Of a DNA stretch of 64,000 nt, positions 25,710 to 35,940 are shown piece after piece. The stretch lies in NCBI GenBank assembly GCA_014526335.1, contig JACTAT010000060.1, forward strand, positions 2,282,433-2,346,432, read 5' to 3'. Every line of letters begins with the position of its first letter. The first letter of the stretch is position 1. Source of the DNA: Chrysaora quinquecirrha (taxonomy: Eukaryota > Cnidaria > Scyphozoa > Semaeostomeae > Pelagiidae). A model generated the notes under the pieces. That model worked only from the letters and a program-made list of their open reading frames with translations, did not search any database and was not told where the DNA came from. Made by a program: the position numbers and the translations under genes.

Positions 25710-26060
25710 TATGGGGTGCCATTACCGCCAAAATTGTGCAAACATGCTTTTCAAAAATGGTACCCTACATTTATAAAATGGTACCTTGCATTTATAAAAT
25801 GGTACCTTGCATTCATAAAATGGTACCTTGCATTTATAAAATGGTACCATTTGTCATTTAAAACTGGTACCTTCTGTTTTAGAAGATGGTACCCTACTTT
25901 CGAAAATAGTACCTTGCATTCATATAATGATACTCTTTATTTTGTAAAATGGTACCCCATGTTCTATAAAATGGCACCTGTTTAAAATAGTACATTATGT
26001 CTTACTTGTACTTAATGGTCTTCCTTTTTAATGGCCTTAATGGTCTTCCTTTTTAATGGT
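25710..26060. repeat. Left terminal inverted repeat with ggtacc minisatellite
   Basis: After the 34-bp end come about ten copies of a 21-22-bp unit, aaaatggtaccttgcattta with variants. A 26-bp duplication (taatggtcttcctttttaat) follows at about 26012-26060. The ggtacc core is itself palindromic. Confidence 0.9.
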
Positions 26061-26143
26061 CGGAGCCTGGTACCAAGTACAGAATATCAGAAAATCAAGA
26101 GTCGCAAGAGATAACATGACATGATTCATTTGAGAACAACAAA

Positions 26144-27544
26144 ATGGAAGACCTCATACAAATCGTACGCCACAGTATTGAAAAAGTATGTTTACATTTG
26201 AATGCTAATGATAACATTGATTTTGATGATACTTTAACAACTCTTGACTTGCTTGTGGATGCCTTTAGTTTCATTGATTCAGTAACACGCTTACCAGAAG
26301 ACATCTATTCGGACGCTCTAGCTGCACGAAGGTTAGTAGAAAATGCCAACAAGAAGGCTAGGGTGCCCTTAACCTACAATGGAAACCAGGGTAGACCATC
26401 TTATGAGATTTCAGAGTTGCAGCTTTTGTCTCTACTGGATCTGGGGTTCACTGTCCCGCAAATCAGCAGCCTCCTGCATGTTTCCACCAGGACAGTTGAA
26501 AGGAGAATTTCATTTTACGGCTTGACAGCAAGGGGACACAGCCAAATTCCAGATGATGCGTTGGATGATAAAGTTGCAGAAATAAAACAGTTCAATCCAA
26601 ACTGTGGTTCAAAGGTCCTAGCTGGTTATCTCTCAGCTAAAGGTATAAAGATTTCACGGGAACGGGTTCGACAGTCTTTACGCAGAGTCGATCCAATTGG
26701 TGTAAATCTGCGACGATCTGTTTCTATTAAACGTCGCACATATTCGGTACCATGTCCATTGGCTCTGTGGCATTATGATGGCAACCACAAACTGATACGT
26801 TGGGGTTTATTGTGCATGGTTGTGTGGATGGCTACACACGTATTCCCGTTTTATCTTGCATGTAACTCGAATAACAGAGCGGAAACAGTTCTCACATATT
26901 TCCTGGATGCAACAAGTCGATGGGGATTGCCTTCGCGTGTGCGAAGTGACAGAGGTGGAGAAAACATTGATGTTGTAAGGTACATGCTAGAGGTGAGAGG
27001 GACTGGACGTGGTTCAGCTCTAGTTGGTAAAAGTGTACACAACCAGCGGATCGAAAGACTTTGGAGAGATGTTTTCAAAGATGTTTTACATTTATTCCAT
27101 GATCTCTTCACTGTAATGGAAAATGCTGCATTATTAGACCCCCTTTCTGACCGCGATTTATGGGCACTTCATTTTTGTTTTAAAGACTTGATAAATGCAA
27201 AGCTCCAAGAGTGGGTTCAGGCTTGGATAAGGCATCCTATTCGGACTGCACGGAATATGAGTCCACTTCAACTCTGGACCACTGGAATGTTTGACAGCAG
27301 GCTGATTGGGGAAGAAACAGTATCGGATGACTACGGTATTGACTGGGATGGGCCCGTGGCAAGCGAAGATTCAAGTGACAGCACAGTTAATTTGGATGAT
27401 GTTGAATGTCCTCTGACTGAAGAGCAGTTTGAAAACATGCGAATAAACTTGCGTGAAAGAGGATACTCTGCAACAAACTGCAGTCCCCTAGAAGGGGTTA
27501 GAGCATTTCAAATCGTAAAAAATTTCACCAACAGTGTACTTTAA
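26144..27544 (+). CDS. HTH + DDE (integrase-fold) transposase, intact 466 aa
   Basis: A continuous frame of 466 codons from ATG 26144 to TAA. Residues about 88-128 form a helix-turn-helix ([20 protein letters not shown]). Residues 140-200 are a linker/second HTH-like region typical of IS3-type transposases. The integrase core has acidic residues at D212 (HYDGNH), D269 (RSDRGGEN) and E304 (QRIERLW), with 34 residues between the last two as in rve/IS3 nucleases. The C-terminal 100 residues are acidic and may be an activation or partner region. It should bind the terminal repeats and catalyse cut-and-paste. The start is chosen because it is the first ATG in the frame and lies close to the end of the left arm. 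No defect is seen, unlike nearly every other transposase in the window. Confidence 0.9.
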   Translation: MEDLIQIVRHSIEKVCLHLNANDNIDFDDTLTTLDLLVDAFSFIDSVTRLPEDIYSDALAARRLVENANKKARVPLTYNGNQGRPSYEISELQLLSLLDLGFTVPQISSLLHVSTRTVERRISFYGLTARGHSQIPDDALDDKVAEIKQFNPNCGSKVLAGYLSAKGIKISRERVRQSLRRVDPIGVNLRRSVSIKRRTYSVPCPLALWHYDGNHKLIRWGLLCMVVWMATHVFPFYLACNSNNRAETVLTYFLDATSRWGLPSRVRSDRGGENIDVVRYMLEVRGTGRGSALVGKSVHNQRIERLWRDVFKDVLHLFHDLFTVMENAALLDPLSDRDLWALHFCFKDLINAKLQEWVQAWIRHPIRTARNMSPLQLWTTGMFDSRLIGEETVSDDYGIDWDGPVASEDSSDSTVNLDDVECPLTEEQFENMRINLRERGYSATNCSPLEGVRAFQIVKNFTNSVL

Positions 27545-28127
27545 TTGTATAACGAAAAATTTATTTTAAATGTAAGCAGATATCAGAAAATCTTTAACAA
27601 AATTTAACAAAACAATGCTTTCAAAACAAGTACTGGTTTCCATACCAAATAAAAAAGCAAACCAACCCCTTTACTACAATGACTTGCATACCGAGAAAGG
27701 CCAATAATGGATACAACAATGTCCAACAAAAAAAAAACAACAAAATCCTCTTATTTATAGAATAGGATTTTTGGAAACAAGCAACTTAAATCAGCACTTG
27801 CCACAAATGCTTTTAGTATCCAATAACATGTAGGCAAGTTGATGGGGAGTAGACCGTAACCTCTCATGTTGATATGTTTGTGTCTATTTATTGAAACAAA
27901 AACATACATGTATATGTATGCTATACTATAGCAATGAAACCACTGGGCAACTTAATATCTTGCCTGAAACCGAACATAACCAAAGTTTAATAGTTGATCA
28001 AAAAACATTGCTTGAATAAAAAAGAAATCATTACAACGGTCATGATGTGTCACAGTCAAAGTCCTTGCGAGAATTTCTCTTACTGCTTCTACACATGCAT
28101 TATTTGATTATGATGTATTCTCTAGCA
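27545..28127. other. Convergent 3' ends of the two transposon genes
   Basis: The 583-bp spacer is AT-rich. On the plus strand AATAAA occurs near 27647. On the minus strand AATAAA (tttatt on the plus strand) lies near 27886. Either can serve as the polyadenylation signal of its gene. Confidence 0.5.
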
Positions 28128-30602
28128 TCAAACAAGTCCAAATCCATGACAACAGCACAGTGCTTCAGTCATCATCTCCCTAAATTTATCAGGATCACAG
28201 CACTGTCTAGGAAGGTTCAGTGTCAAGCCACAGGTTGAGGACCAGGGCATTCGTTTTGTGCCTTCATCATTGTCGTAAAACTGAATGGTGATTGGCCTTT
28301 CAAAGCGTAAATGAGGTAAAGCATCAGCACCAGTTATGAAAATCAGGAGCTCCTCAAGAGATAACTGTTCAATCTGTCCGTCTTCAAGGTCTGTTAGAAA
28401 AAGTTCAAAGCAGTACACAGCATCTTCCTCTCTACTTCGGTTGTTTGATCCCTGACAGGAGAAATCAATGGTGTATAACTCTTTGAATTTACTACATGTC
28501 AATTTAGGTCTTTTGTTTGACAGAAGTAGTTCAAACAAAGACATATTTGACATGACAGTGTCTCCAAATTTTCCAATTGAATTCATACCAGAAAGAAACT
28601 GCTGGATTTCACTTGAAACACCATAAGCATAATATTGCTTAAGCAGACTTTCAATGATTTTTTCCCTCTCAGATAGCTTAGCAATGTAAATCTGTGTGTA
28701 CCCTTGCTGTGCAATAGCATCTGAATATTTTCCAACAACAACTTCAAATTCTTCTGGCAACACACATTTTAGCAAAGCAATGATTATCTCCTTCAACTCG
28801 GAATCTGCTAACTCTCCTGCAACTTTGTTGTATGGTATCCCTTTCCAACACTTAAAACCCTCCAATGACAGGCAGTTCAGCCCTGAGCAACCATTCAGTA
28901 TGCTCCATGAGAACAACTTTCCAGCCATCATGTACTTTTCTGACTGCAGCAACACAAGGTCATGGGAGAACCAGGCTCCTTTGAAAATTTGTGATGCCAT
29001 CAATGATTGCATCAGAAGTCGAAAAAACTCACGTTTTGGGCCTCCTGTGTCTACTGCAGACTCACCTGAAAATGTAACATTGACTGGCAACAGGAAAGAG
29101 AAGGTTTTTCTCCCAATGGCTCTCAAGGTACTCTGAAGTATTGATTTCCTGCTAATCAATATGTTGGCAAATTTCAGCTCCCCATTCTCATCCAGTTGCC
29201 TTTCTTGAACCATGTTGACAAATTCTCTTATAATTCCTTCAACAGAGTTCTTTTCATCTAAGTTGGGTTTCTTATTCAGTTCTGCCTGGGCAACCAAACT
29301 TGCATTAATTGCAGCTATAAAATCTGGATCACTGTCATCGCTACCCAAGTCATCATCATCAATTAAATTTATGTATTGTTTGTATTCATTGCTGTAATCA
29401 CTTGATCCAAATTTCCCATCAGACTTTGGCTCATTATCAAGCATCTTACTAGAACCCTGTCCTGAACTAGCCTTTGGCACAGCTGCAGTGCAATCCAATG
29501 CTGGTGTCAGCAAAATGTCATCATTGCTATCATCACCTAAAATATTTTGAAGAAATTTAGTACAAAAATTAAAGAAAACTAAAAAAGAATAGATTTATTA
29601 TGGGCAGCTGGAAATTTTAAGTTGATTGAATGCTGTGAGTCGATGTGAGCTGTGTGCATGGCTGAATACAGTACATTATATTATTAGGCCTATTAGGCCT
29701 AATAATATTTCCTAAATATTTACTTTAGTAAATATTTAGGAAATGAACATGAATTTGTAATATAAGGCAATGAATTAAATAAATGAAGATGAGTAAATTA
29801 AGAAATTACCTTCGGTGCATGTATTGAGGTGGTCCCTGAGCTGGAATACATCAATGATATAGCATTTCTTGCATAGTTCCCGTTGCTCTGTTACATGGTT
29901 TGAGGTTGGCTGTTCTTCAAAAGCAAGGTTCTCTTGTATAGGCCTGATGAAGACTTTCCCTTGTCCAATGAATGACATTAAGTACTTCATTGTAATTCCG
30001 TCAGGGCCTGGTGGAATGAGTTTCAGTTCTTTGCTACGTGACTCAACATACATAAGATCAAAACCACCTGCATCCTCCAACTTAGGGAAAGATTTTACGA
30101 GATGCTGACGAAGTTCCTGCTCTGTGAAGTCCTCTGGAACTGGCAATTTTTTCTCACCAAGGCCGACACTTAAAAGCAGCCTGTATTCCTCTGCATCAGG
30201 GCACTCTGCTTGGTCTTTGTCTGCCAGGCAGACATATTTTCATATTATCTCCTTTGCCACAACTTGTTTAGCAGACTTCCTTTTCCGCGAAAATTTCTTA
30301 GTGACAGCCAACCTATTTGCGTTAGCGCCTGCATTGTCTTGTCTTCTTCCTTGAAAATGGTGAGGAAACAGATTGCGCAGTTCTGAAGCTGCATCGACAA
30401 CTCTAGGCCGGTCAAGGTTTCCGCCCCGATTTGAATTGCTGTTGGAATGAAGAGAAGAAGAAGCACCGGCGTCAAAGCTTGATGATGATTCACGACCAGT
30501 TACCGGACTATTTGCCACCGCTGACGTTGAAGTTGATGAAAGCCGTGAGGCAACCCTTGACAACAGTCGAGCAGCATCTGCAAGTTCTTTACTATCCGCC
30601 AT
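28128..30602 (-). CDS. HECT-domain E3 ubiquitin ligase (G2E3-like), two exons, one in-frame TGA
   Basis: Exon 1 runs 30602-29810 (Met-Ala-Asp-Ser start) and exon 2 runs 29536-28128, with a GT-AG intron of 273 bp in phase 1. The product would be about 733 residues. In order it has a Ser-rich N-terminus; a LADKDQ...LIPPGP module common in this family; a Cys2-His-Cys cluster (CKKCYIIDVFQLRDHLNTC, UBZ-like); a UIM-like DPDFIAAINASL; and a C-terminal HECT domain. The HECT catalytic Cys lies in SSTCGLTLN, 34 residues from the end. HECT enzymes form a thioester with ubiquitin and pass it to a substrate. A single TGA at 30242-30240, before KYVCLADKD, interrupts exon 1; a TGG change is likely. The gene lies wholly inside the transposon ends and converges on the transposase, so it is cargo or an element-encoded cofactor. 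Confidence 0.85.
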
Positions 30603-30715
30603 AACACGAGAGGAAGAGGCATGCGGACACACTGGGCCTTATAACTAGCAATGCTAGCAAATGGCAACCACCTGCTTTGTTGGTTTCCAGACTCCAAAAA
30701 ACATAACTTCAAAAA

Positions 30716-31033
30716 ACAAAGGGGTACCATTTTCGAAAGTAGGGTACCATCTTCTAAAACAGAAGGTACCAGTTTTAAATGACAAATGATACCATTTTAT
30801 AAATGCAAGGTACCATTTCACAAAACCGATGGAACCATTTCATAAATGCAAGGTACCATTTTATGAATGCAACGTACAATGTTATAAATGCAAGGTACCA
30901 TTTAACAAAACGGATGGTACCATTTCATAAATCCAAGGTACCATTTTATAAATGCAAGGTACCATTTTATAAATGTAGGGTACCATTTTAGAAAAGCACG
31001 TTTGCACAATTTTGGCGGTAATAGCACCCCATA
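30716..31033. repeat. Right terminal inverted repeat with ggtacc minisatellite
   Basis: A reversed version of the left arm: about 12 copies of ataaatgcaaggtaccattt and variants, then the 34-bp terminal sequence. The copy number and order differ from the left arm, so the arms evolve by tandem gain and loss while the outer end is kept. Confidence 0.9.
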
Positions 31034-31206
31034 TGTGTCAGCCAGGAAGCTCTCATCACTTTTGCAAAAGCAATGCAATTCGATGATTGCCATAATGCAG
31101 TGGATGGCATCTCGCTTTGCAGCTCTTTATTTAGTGTCCAATTGTAGAGCAATTATAAAAGATGATCATATGTCCATTCCTTCAAATGGCACATATATGA
31201 ATCTGG
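31034..31206 (-). pseudogene. Exon remnant between two transposons
   Basis: This 173-bp spacer separates the HECT transposon from the Bel LTR. On the minus strand it is mostly open: a frame entering from the Bel side encodes RFIYVPFEGM, then after a TGA and a TAA it reads KRDAIHCIMAIIELHCF and SDESFLADT. The frame continues beyond both insertions (see 25603-25709 and 38172-38200). It therefore looks like the middle of one exon that both elements invaded. Confidence 0.45.
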
Positions 31207-31455
31207 TGTTACGTTTGAAACACTTAATCTTTTCTTTACTTTAGTTATTGTTTTAAGTTGCGACTTCCGCTCGGCAGGTATTTACTGTTTGCCAAGTCAC
31301 AAGACGAGCACTTTTTATTTTTTTTTATTGCTTCTGAGGTTTTTGCTGTTCAGTTAGTTCTTTTTGCTATCGTTCTTTTTGCTGTCTAAAGTACTTCAAA
31401 AAAACTAGTTTCTATCGTATTAAAGATATCGTCAATATCTACGGCATTTGGCCAG
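31207..31455 (+). repeat. Bel/Pao 5' LTR
   Basis: Starts TGTTACGTTTGAAACACTTA and ends ...ggcatttggccag. The 3' boundary is set by comparison with the downstream copy and the TCTGG duplication; it could shift by one or two bases. Confidence 0.88.
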
Positions 31456-31948
31456 TCTACCGTGCATGTCTATACCGAAGTAAGTTTGTTTTGTTTGTTT
31501 GTTGGACTTGTAGTTGATTAAATTTATTTGTTTTCGTTATTCGCTGTTATAATCTATTTCGCTATGCTTAGAGTATTTTAATTATTTTCTTTTAGTTTGA
31601 ACCGAATTAGTATTCACGAATTATTATTCACGAATTAGTATTCAAGATTTTCGATTTCAATTTGCCGTTTACGACTTATTATCAACAATTTCAATTTCGA
31701 TTTATCTGCCTCGCGTTCAAAGGACACACTTGCACAGCGCTTCGCTACCCCCTGTGGCTCGTTTTTGGTGGACTCTTGCTGCGAGTCACATTAGTTCAAA
31801 TTCGGTAAACACGTATCGTATTTCAACACGCAATTCTTGAATCTGTCGTCGAACATGTTTGTATTTATTGACATTTGATACCTAAGCTGAATTTAAAAAC
31901 ATTTCATGTTACTAAACCTCAAACGCTAACCAAAACATTCCAATTACT
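31456..31948 (+). other. Bel/Pao 5' untranslated leader
   Basis: Non-coding leader between LTR and gag. It should hold the tRNA primer binding site just after 31455, but I could not match a specific tRNA end. A tandem variation on cacgaattagtattca occurs at 31608-31645. Confidence 0.55.
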
Positions 31949-34072
31949 ATGGAACAATTAAAAAGCACCCGTAGTTACACGAAGGGAAGTTTTACGAGAA
32001 AGGTTAATACCCTTAACGAACAAATGGCGAACCATAATAATCCAGAAAGGGTTAAGGAATAAGTTAAAGAGCTTCGCGATGCTTTCAGCGAATTTCAAAG
32101 TGCGCATAATGCATATCATAGCAATCTAAGTGATGAAGAAGACCAGCTAGAGTCATCTCTCTACTTCAAATCAGTCTAAGAGCAATTTTCAAAGCTAGGA
32201 AGAGAATCAGAATTATGGCTATTAAAATCCGAGCAACCAAAACCGTCTCCAGAGTTAGATCTCAATCCAGAGGACTCTGTAAGCAATGCCGGATCCAGTG
32301 CCAGTTCTAAGGCCTCAAAACAATCGAGTAGAAGCTCATCTCTAAGTTCAACTAGTGCCAAAGCAAAAGCTGCTGCAAAAAAGGCCGCCCTCGAAGCAAA
32401 AGCTGCAGCATTGAAGAACATGCATGAGCTTGAAGTGGAAGAATTGAAGTTGAAACAAAAGAAATCAGAGCTGCAACTGAAGACAGATATTGCAGTTGCT
32501 GAGGCAGAAAGAGTGGCTTATGAAGATGCAGAATCCGAAGAAGTCACTACATTGTATCAAAAGAAAGTCCAAACAAATGAAATAGCGCAGCCATTCTCAA
32601 TACAGCCATTTTCAATCTTCCCACCTAGCAATATACAAATCAACAGCACTACTGATGCTATTCCCACATCTAGCCTAAATCAACAAAATCAATTAGGCAA
32701 AGACAAAGAAATGCCAAATGCAGAAAGGCCATTGCTAAATCCAAATGCAGCAGAATGGAAGAGTGCAGATAACCCGAGCCAAAATCAAGAAAAATTAGGA
32801 GAAGACTTTCTTCTTAAAATGATAGAAACACAGGATCGCCAAAACCAAGCACTTCAGCTACTTGTGGAACAGCAACAACAAGGCGTTATGGCTCTAACAT
32901 TGCCGCAACAAAATCTAAAAGTATTCAGTGGAGATCCGATTGAATATTGTGACTTCGTTCGTGCATTTGATTATCTGATTGAGGGTAAAACAAAAAACCC
33001 AGGAGAAAGGCTCTATTACCTGGTACAATATACTTCTGGAAACGTTCAAGAATTGATGAAAGGTTGCCTATCCATGAACGAGAATCAAGGATATCAAAAG
33101 GCAAGGAACTTGCTCAAAGAAAGATTCGGTCAAAGCTACAAAATTGCCGCAGCTCACGTTGATCGAGTGATCAATGGCCCACCAATCAAAGCTGAAGATA
33201 GTGCTGCATTGCAACAGTTTTCTACACTGCTCACAAGCTGTACAAACACTCTAGAAGAAATTGGCTATATGAATAAACTCGACAACCCAGATTGTCTGAG
33301 AAAGATCATCGAACGACTCCCGTATGGGCTAAGATTGCGGTGGAGAGACGTGGTTGATGGTATCATTGAGAAAGAGAAAAGAGACATAACAGTAAAGGAC
33401 ATAATGCAGTTTGTTACAGCTAAGGCTAGAGCAGCCATTCACCCTATCTTTGGTAAAGTAGTAAATGATGTAAAGAGTAAGTCAGCAATCACAAAGCCTA
33501 AGCAGCTATCAGCCAACACTAGAATACATAGCTACGCAACGCAAGGAGACCTGCAGTCAAGTCAGCCAACTAGTAAGAGATCAAAATGCCCTTTGTGTGG
33601 CTTTAGTCACTGGCTTTCCCAGTGTAGCCAGTTTAGAAAAATGTCACTCAGTGATAGACACAAGCTAACTAAAGAGAAGAAGCTATGCAACAACTGCCTC
33701 ACTGTTGGCCACTTTGCAAGTTCTTGCTCCAAGGAAAGCTTCTGCAAGGTTCAAGGACGCAGTGCAAAGCATTCGACATTTCTACATCCGAAAAATGGGT
33801 TGACAACCAACAACAGCAACGAAGATAATTCTAGTCAAGCTCAAGATAGTAGGTCTGAAACAGCAGCAACTACTAACACCAATCAAGCTAATAATGGGTT
33901 CGTTAAGATGCTACCAAAGCCCAGTGTTTCACCAACCTCTTCAATGACGGCACTTGCTATCGTTCCAGTGCGTGTAAAAGCAAAGGGACAATCTGAATCT
34001 ATCGAAACGTATGCGTTCTTAGATAACGGTTCTAACACTTCATTCTGCACAGAAGAGCTCCTAAAAAGCTAA
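31949..34072 (+). pseudogene. Bel/Pao gag and protease, two in-frame stops
   Basis: The frame opens at ATG 31949 and is interrupted by TAA at 32060-32062 and 32177-32179; the same frame then stays open to 34072. It has an Ala/Lys/Glu-rich coiled-coil region, then a capsid-like domain of the DUF1759 type (LKVFSGDPIEYCDFVRAF). Two Cys/His clusters follow (CPLCGFSHW and CNNCLTVGHFASSC). The frame ends in an aspartic-protease region with the active-site DNGSN motif (AFLDNGSNTSF). Gag forms the particle core and the protease cuts the polyprotein. The frame ends right after the protease start, where pol continues one frame off. Confidence 0.85.
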
Positions 34073-35940
34073 ACCTGAAAGGAGAAAGTATCAGTCTATC
34101 GCTTACAACTATGCAGAGTAGCAACGTACCTGTCAATTGCTCATTCGTCAATCTCGAAGTTCTTGATTTAAAAGAAGAAAATCTAATTGAGCTACCGATG
34201 GTCTGTTCGAGACCAAGTCTACCGATCTCTGCAGAAAGTATAAGCAATCAAGAAGATATCAGTCGCTGGCCTCATCTCGCCGGCATAAGTCTACCGCAAA
34301 TAGATGCAGAAGTGGGCCTTCTTATAGGCAGCAACATCCCAGAAGCACTTCAACCTTTAGAGGTAAAGGCAAGCCAAAATGGTGGTCCTTATGCTACACG
34401 TACTGCTCTGGGCTGGGTTCTCAATGGACCACTTGGAAGAAAAGGAAAAGGCGCTTCAATGACTAACTTTGTTGATACAAGGCTCAACGAACAGTTCGAA
34501 AACTTCTGTAACATGGAATTCAATGATTCATTAGTTGATTGTAAGGTATCAATGTCACAGAATGACAAAAGGGCATTAGATATCATGAATGATAGTGTCA
34601 AGCTTGAGAAAGGTCACTATGAAATGGCTCTACCGTGGAAGAACTATCCACCCTCTTTGGAAAACAACAAATCTTTAGCAGAACATCGTTTGAAACTCCT
34701 TAGAAGGCGATTGCAAAGAGACCCAGAAATGCTAACTAAATACAACGGGTTTATCGATGACCTGTTGGTCAAGGGCTATGCTAAAAAGGTATGCAATGAT
34801 GATGTCGGTCCTCTAGAAACGTTTTGGTATCTGCCTCACCACCCTGTTTTCCACCCCCAAAAGCCCAACAAAATCAGGGTAGTGTTCGACTGCTCAGCGA
34901 AATATCGCAACACTTCGTTGAATGACCAGCTGCTACAGGGGCCGGACCTGACTAACACAGTTGTAGGCGTACTTTCGCGTTTCAGACAAGACCAAATCGC
35001 ATTCATGTCAGACGTAGAGGCCATGTTTCATCAAGTTCGCGTAAGAAAAAGCGATTGTGATGCCTTAAGATTCTTATGGTGGCCAGATGGCGACCTTTCC
35101 GCAACGCTGAAGAATACAAAATGGTTGTGCATTTATTTGGTGCAACATCTTCACCTAGTTGTGCCAATTTCGCATTGAAGAGAACAGCTCAAGACAACCA
35201 GGCAGATTTCGACCCACTGACAATTCAAACCGTGGAGAGGAACTTCTACGTAGATGACTGTTTGCAGTCAGTTAATTCAGAAGAAGAAGCAATTCAGCTT
35301 GCAGATCAATTGCGCAGTCTTCTAGCAAGAGGTGGTTTCAGGCTAACTAAATGGACATCTAATTCTAAGGAGGTTATTAAGTCGCTTCCAGAATCGGAAA
35401 GAGCATCGAATGTGAAAGATTTAGACTTTGACAAAATGCATATCGAAGAGCCCTCGGCGTTCAATGGAACGTATCAAATGATCAGTTTGGATTCAAAATA
35501 ACCCTGAAGGACAGACCGGCAACAAGAAGAGGGTTATTGTCAATCATCAGCTCAGTTTACGATCCTTTGGGATTCGCTGCTCCGTTCATACTACAAGCGA
35601 AATTGATTCTGCAGGAGCTGTGTAGGAAGAATCTCGACTGGGACGACCCTGTTCCAGATGAGTACATGCAACGCTGGCAAAACTGGTTGCAAGAGCTACC
35701 AAAATTAGAGCATCTTGCAATTGATCGCTGTTTCAAGCCATCAGCATTCGGCGAGATCACATCAATCCAAGTTCACCATTTCTCAGGTGCATCCCAGCAA
35801 GGGTACGGAGCTGTCACGTATCTCAGAATTACAGATAACAAGGGCAACGTTCATTGTTCATTCGTCATGGGTAAGTCAAGGCTTGCACCTCTTAAGTTGT
35901 TGACAATTCCACGCCTAGAATTGTCTGCCGCAGTTGTCGA
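34073..35940 (+). pseudogene. Bel/Pao pol, protease end to RNase H, frameshifted
   Basis: Coding continues in three successive frames: about 34081-35085, 35076-35501 and 35502-35940. Recognisable parts are the protease remainder, the Peptidase_A17-type linker (ATRTALGWVLNGP), the RT fingers and palm (KIRVVFDCSAK, FMSDVEAMFHQV), the RT catalytic YVDD within NFYVDDCL, and an RNase H region (SSVYDPLGFAAPF, LLTIPRLELSAAV). RT copies the genomic RNA into DNA. The frame changes near 34075, 35080 and 35500 are small indels, so the copy makes no full pol. Confidence 0.85.

Larger units (their letters stand above)
25710..31033. mobile_element. Complete 5.3-kb DNA transposon with HTH-DDE transposase and HECT ligase
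   Basis: The outer ends are exact inverted copies: tatggggtgc(c/t)attaccgcc followed by aaaattgtgcaaac at 25710 and, reversed, at 31033. A 6-bp direct duplication TGTGTC flanks them (25704-25709 and 31034-31039). Inside the ends are inverted minisatellite arms. The element carries a plus-strand transposase (26144-27544) and a minus-strand two-exon HECT gene (30602-28128) that converge on a 583-bp spacer. Each gene starts near one terminal repeat, so the arms may act as promoters. From memory the transposase resembles the IS3-like eukaryotic group called IS3EU; this name is not verified. The intact transposase and exact target duplication suggest a recent insertion. Confidence 0.9.

Noticed and set aside
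25716..25985. Protein of repeated WY-x-AFIK units
   Set aside because: It is a translation of the ggtacc minisatellite in the terminal repeat of the HECT transposon; the inverted arm shows the same.
30240..30242. TGA recoding (selenocysteine or altered code) in the HECT gene
   Set aside because: There is no SECIS-like evidence, and other TGA and TAG codons at Trp-like positions here occur in clearly dead elements, so simple nonsense mutation is the better reading.
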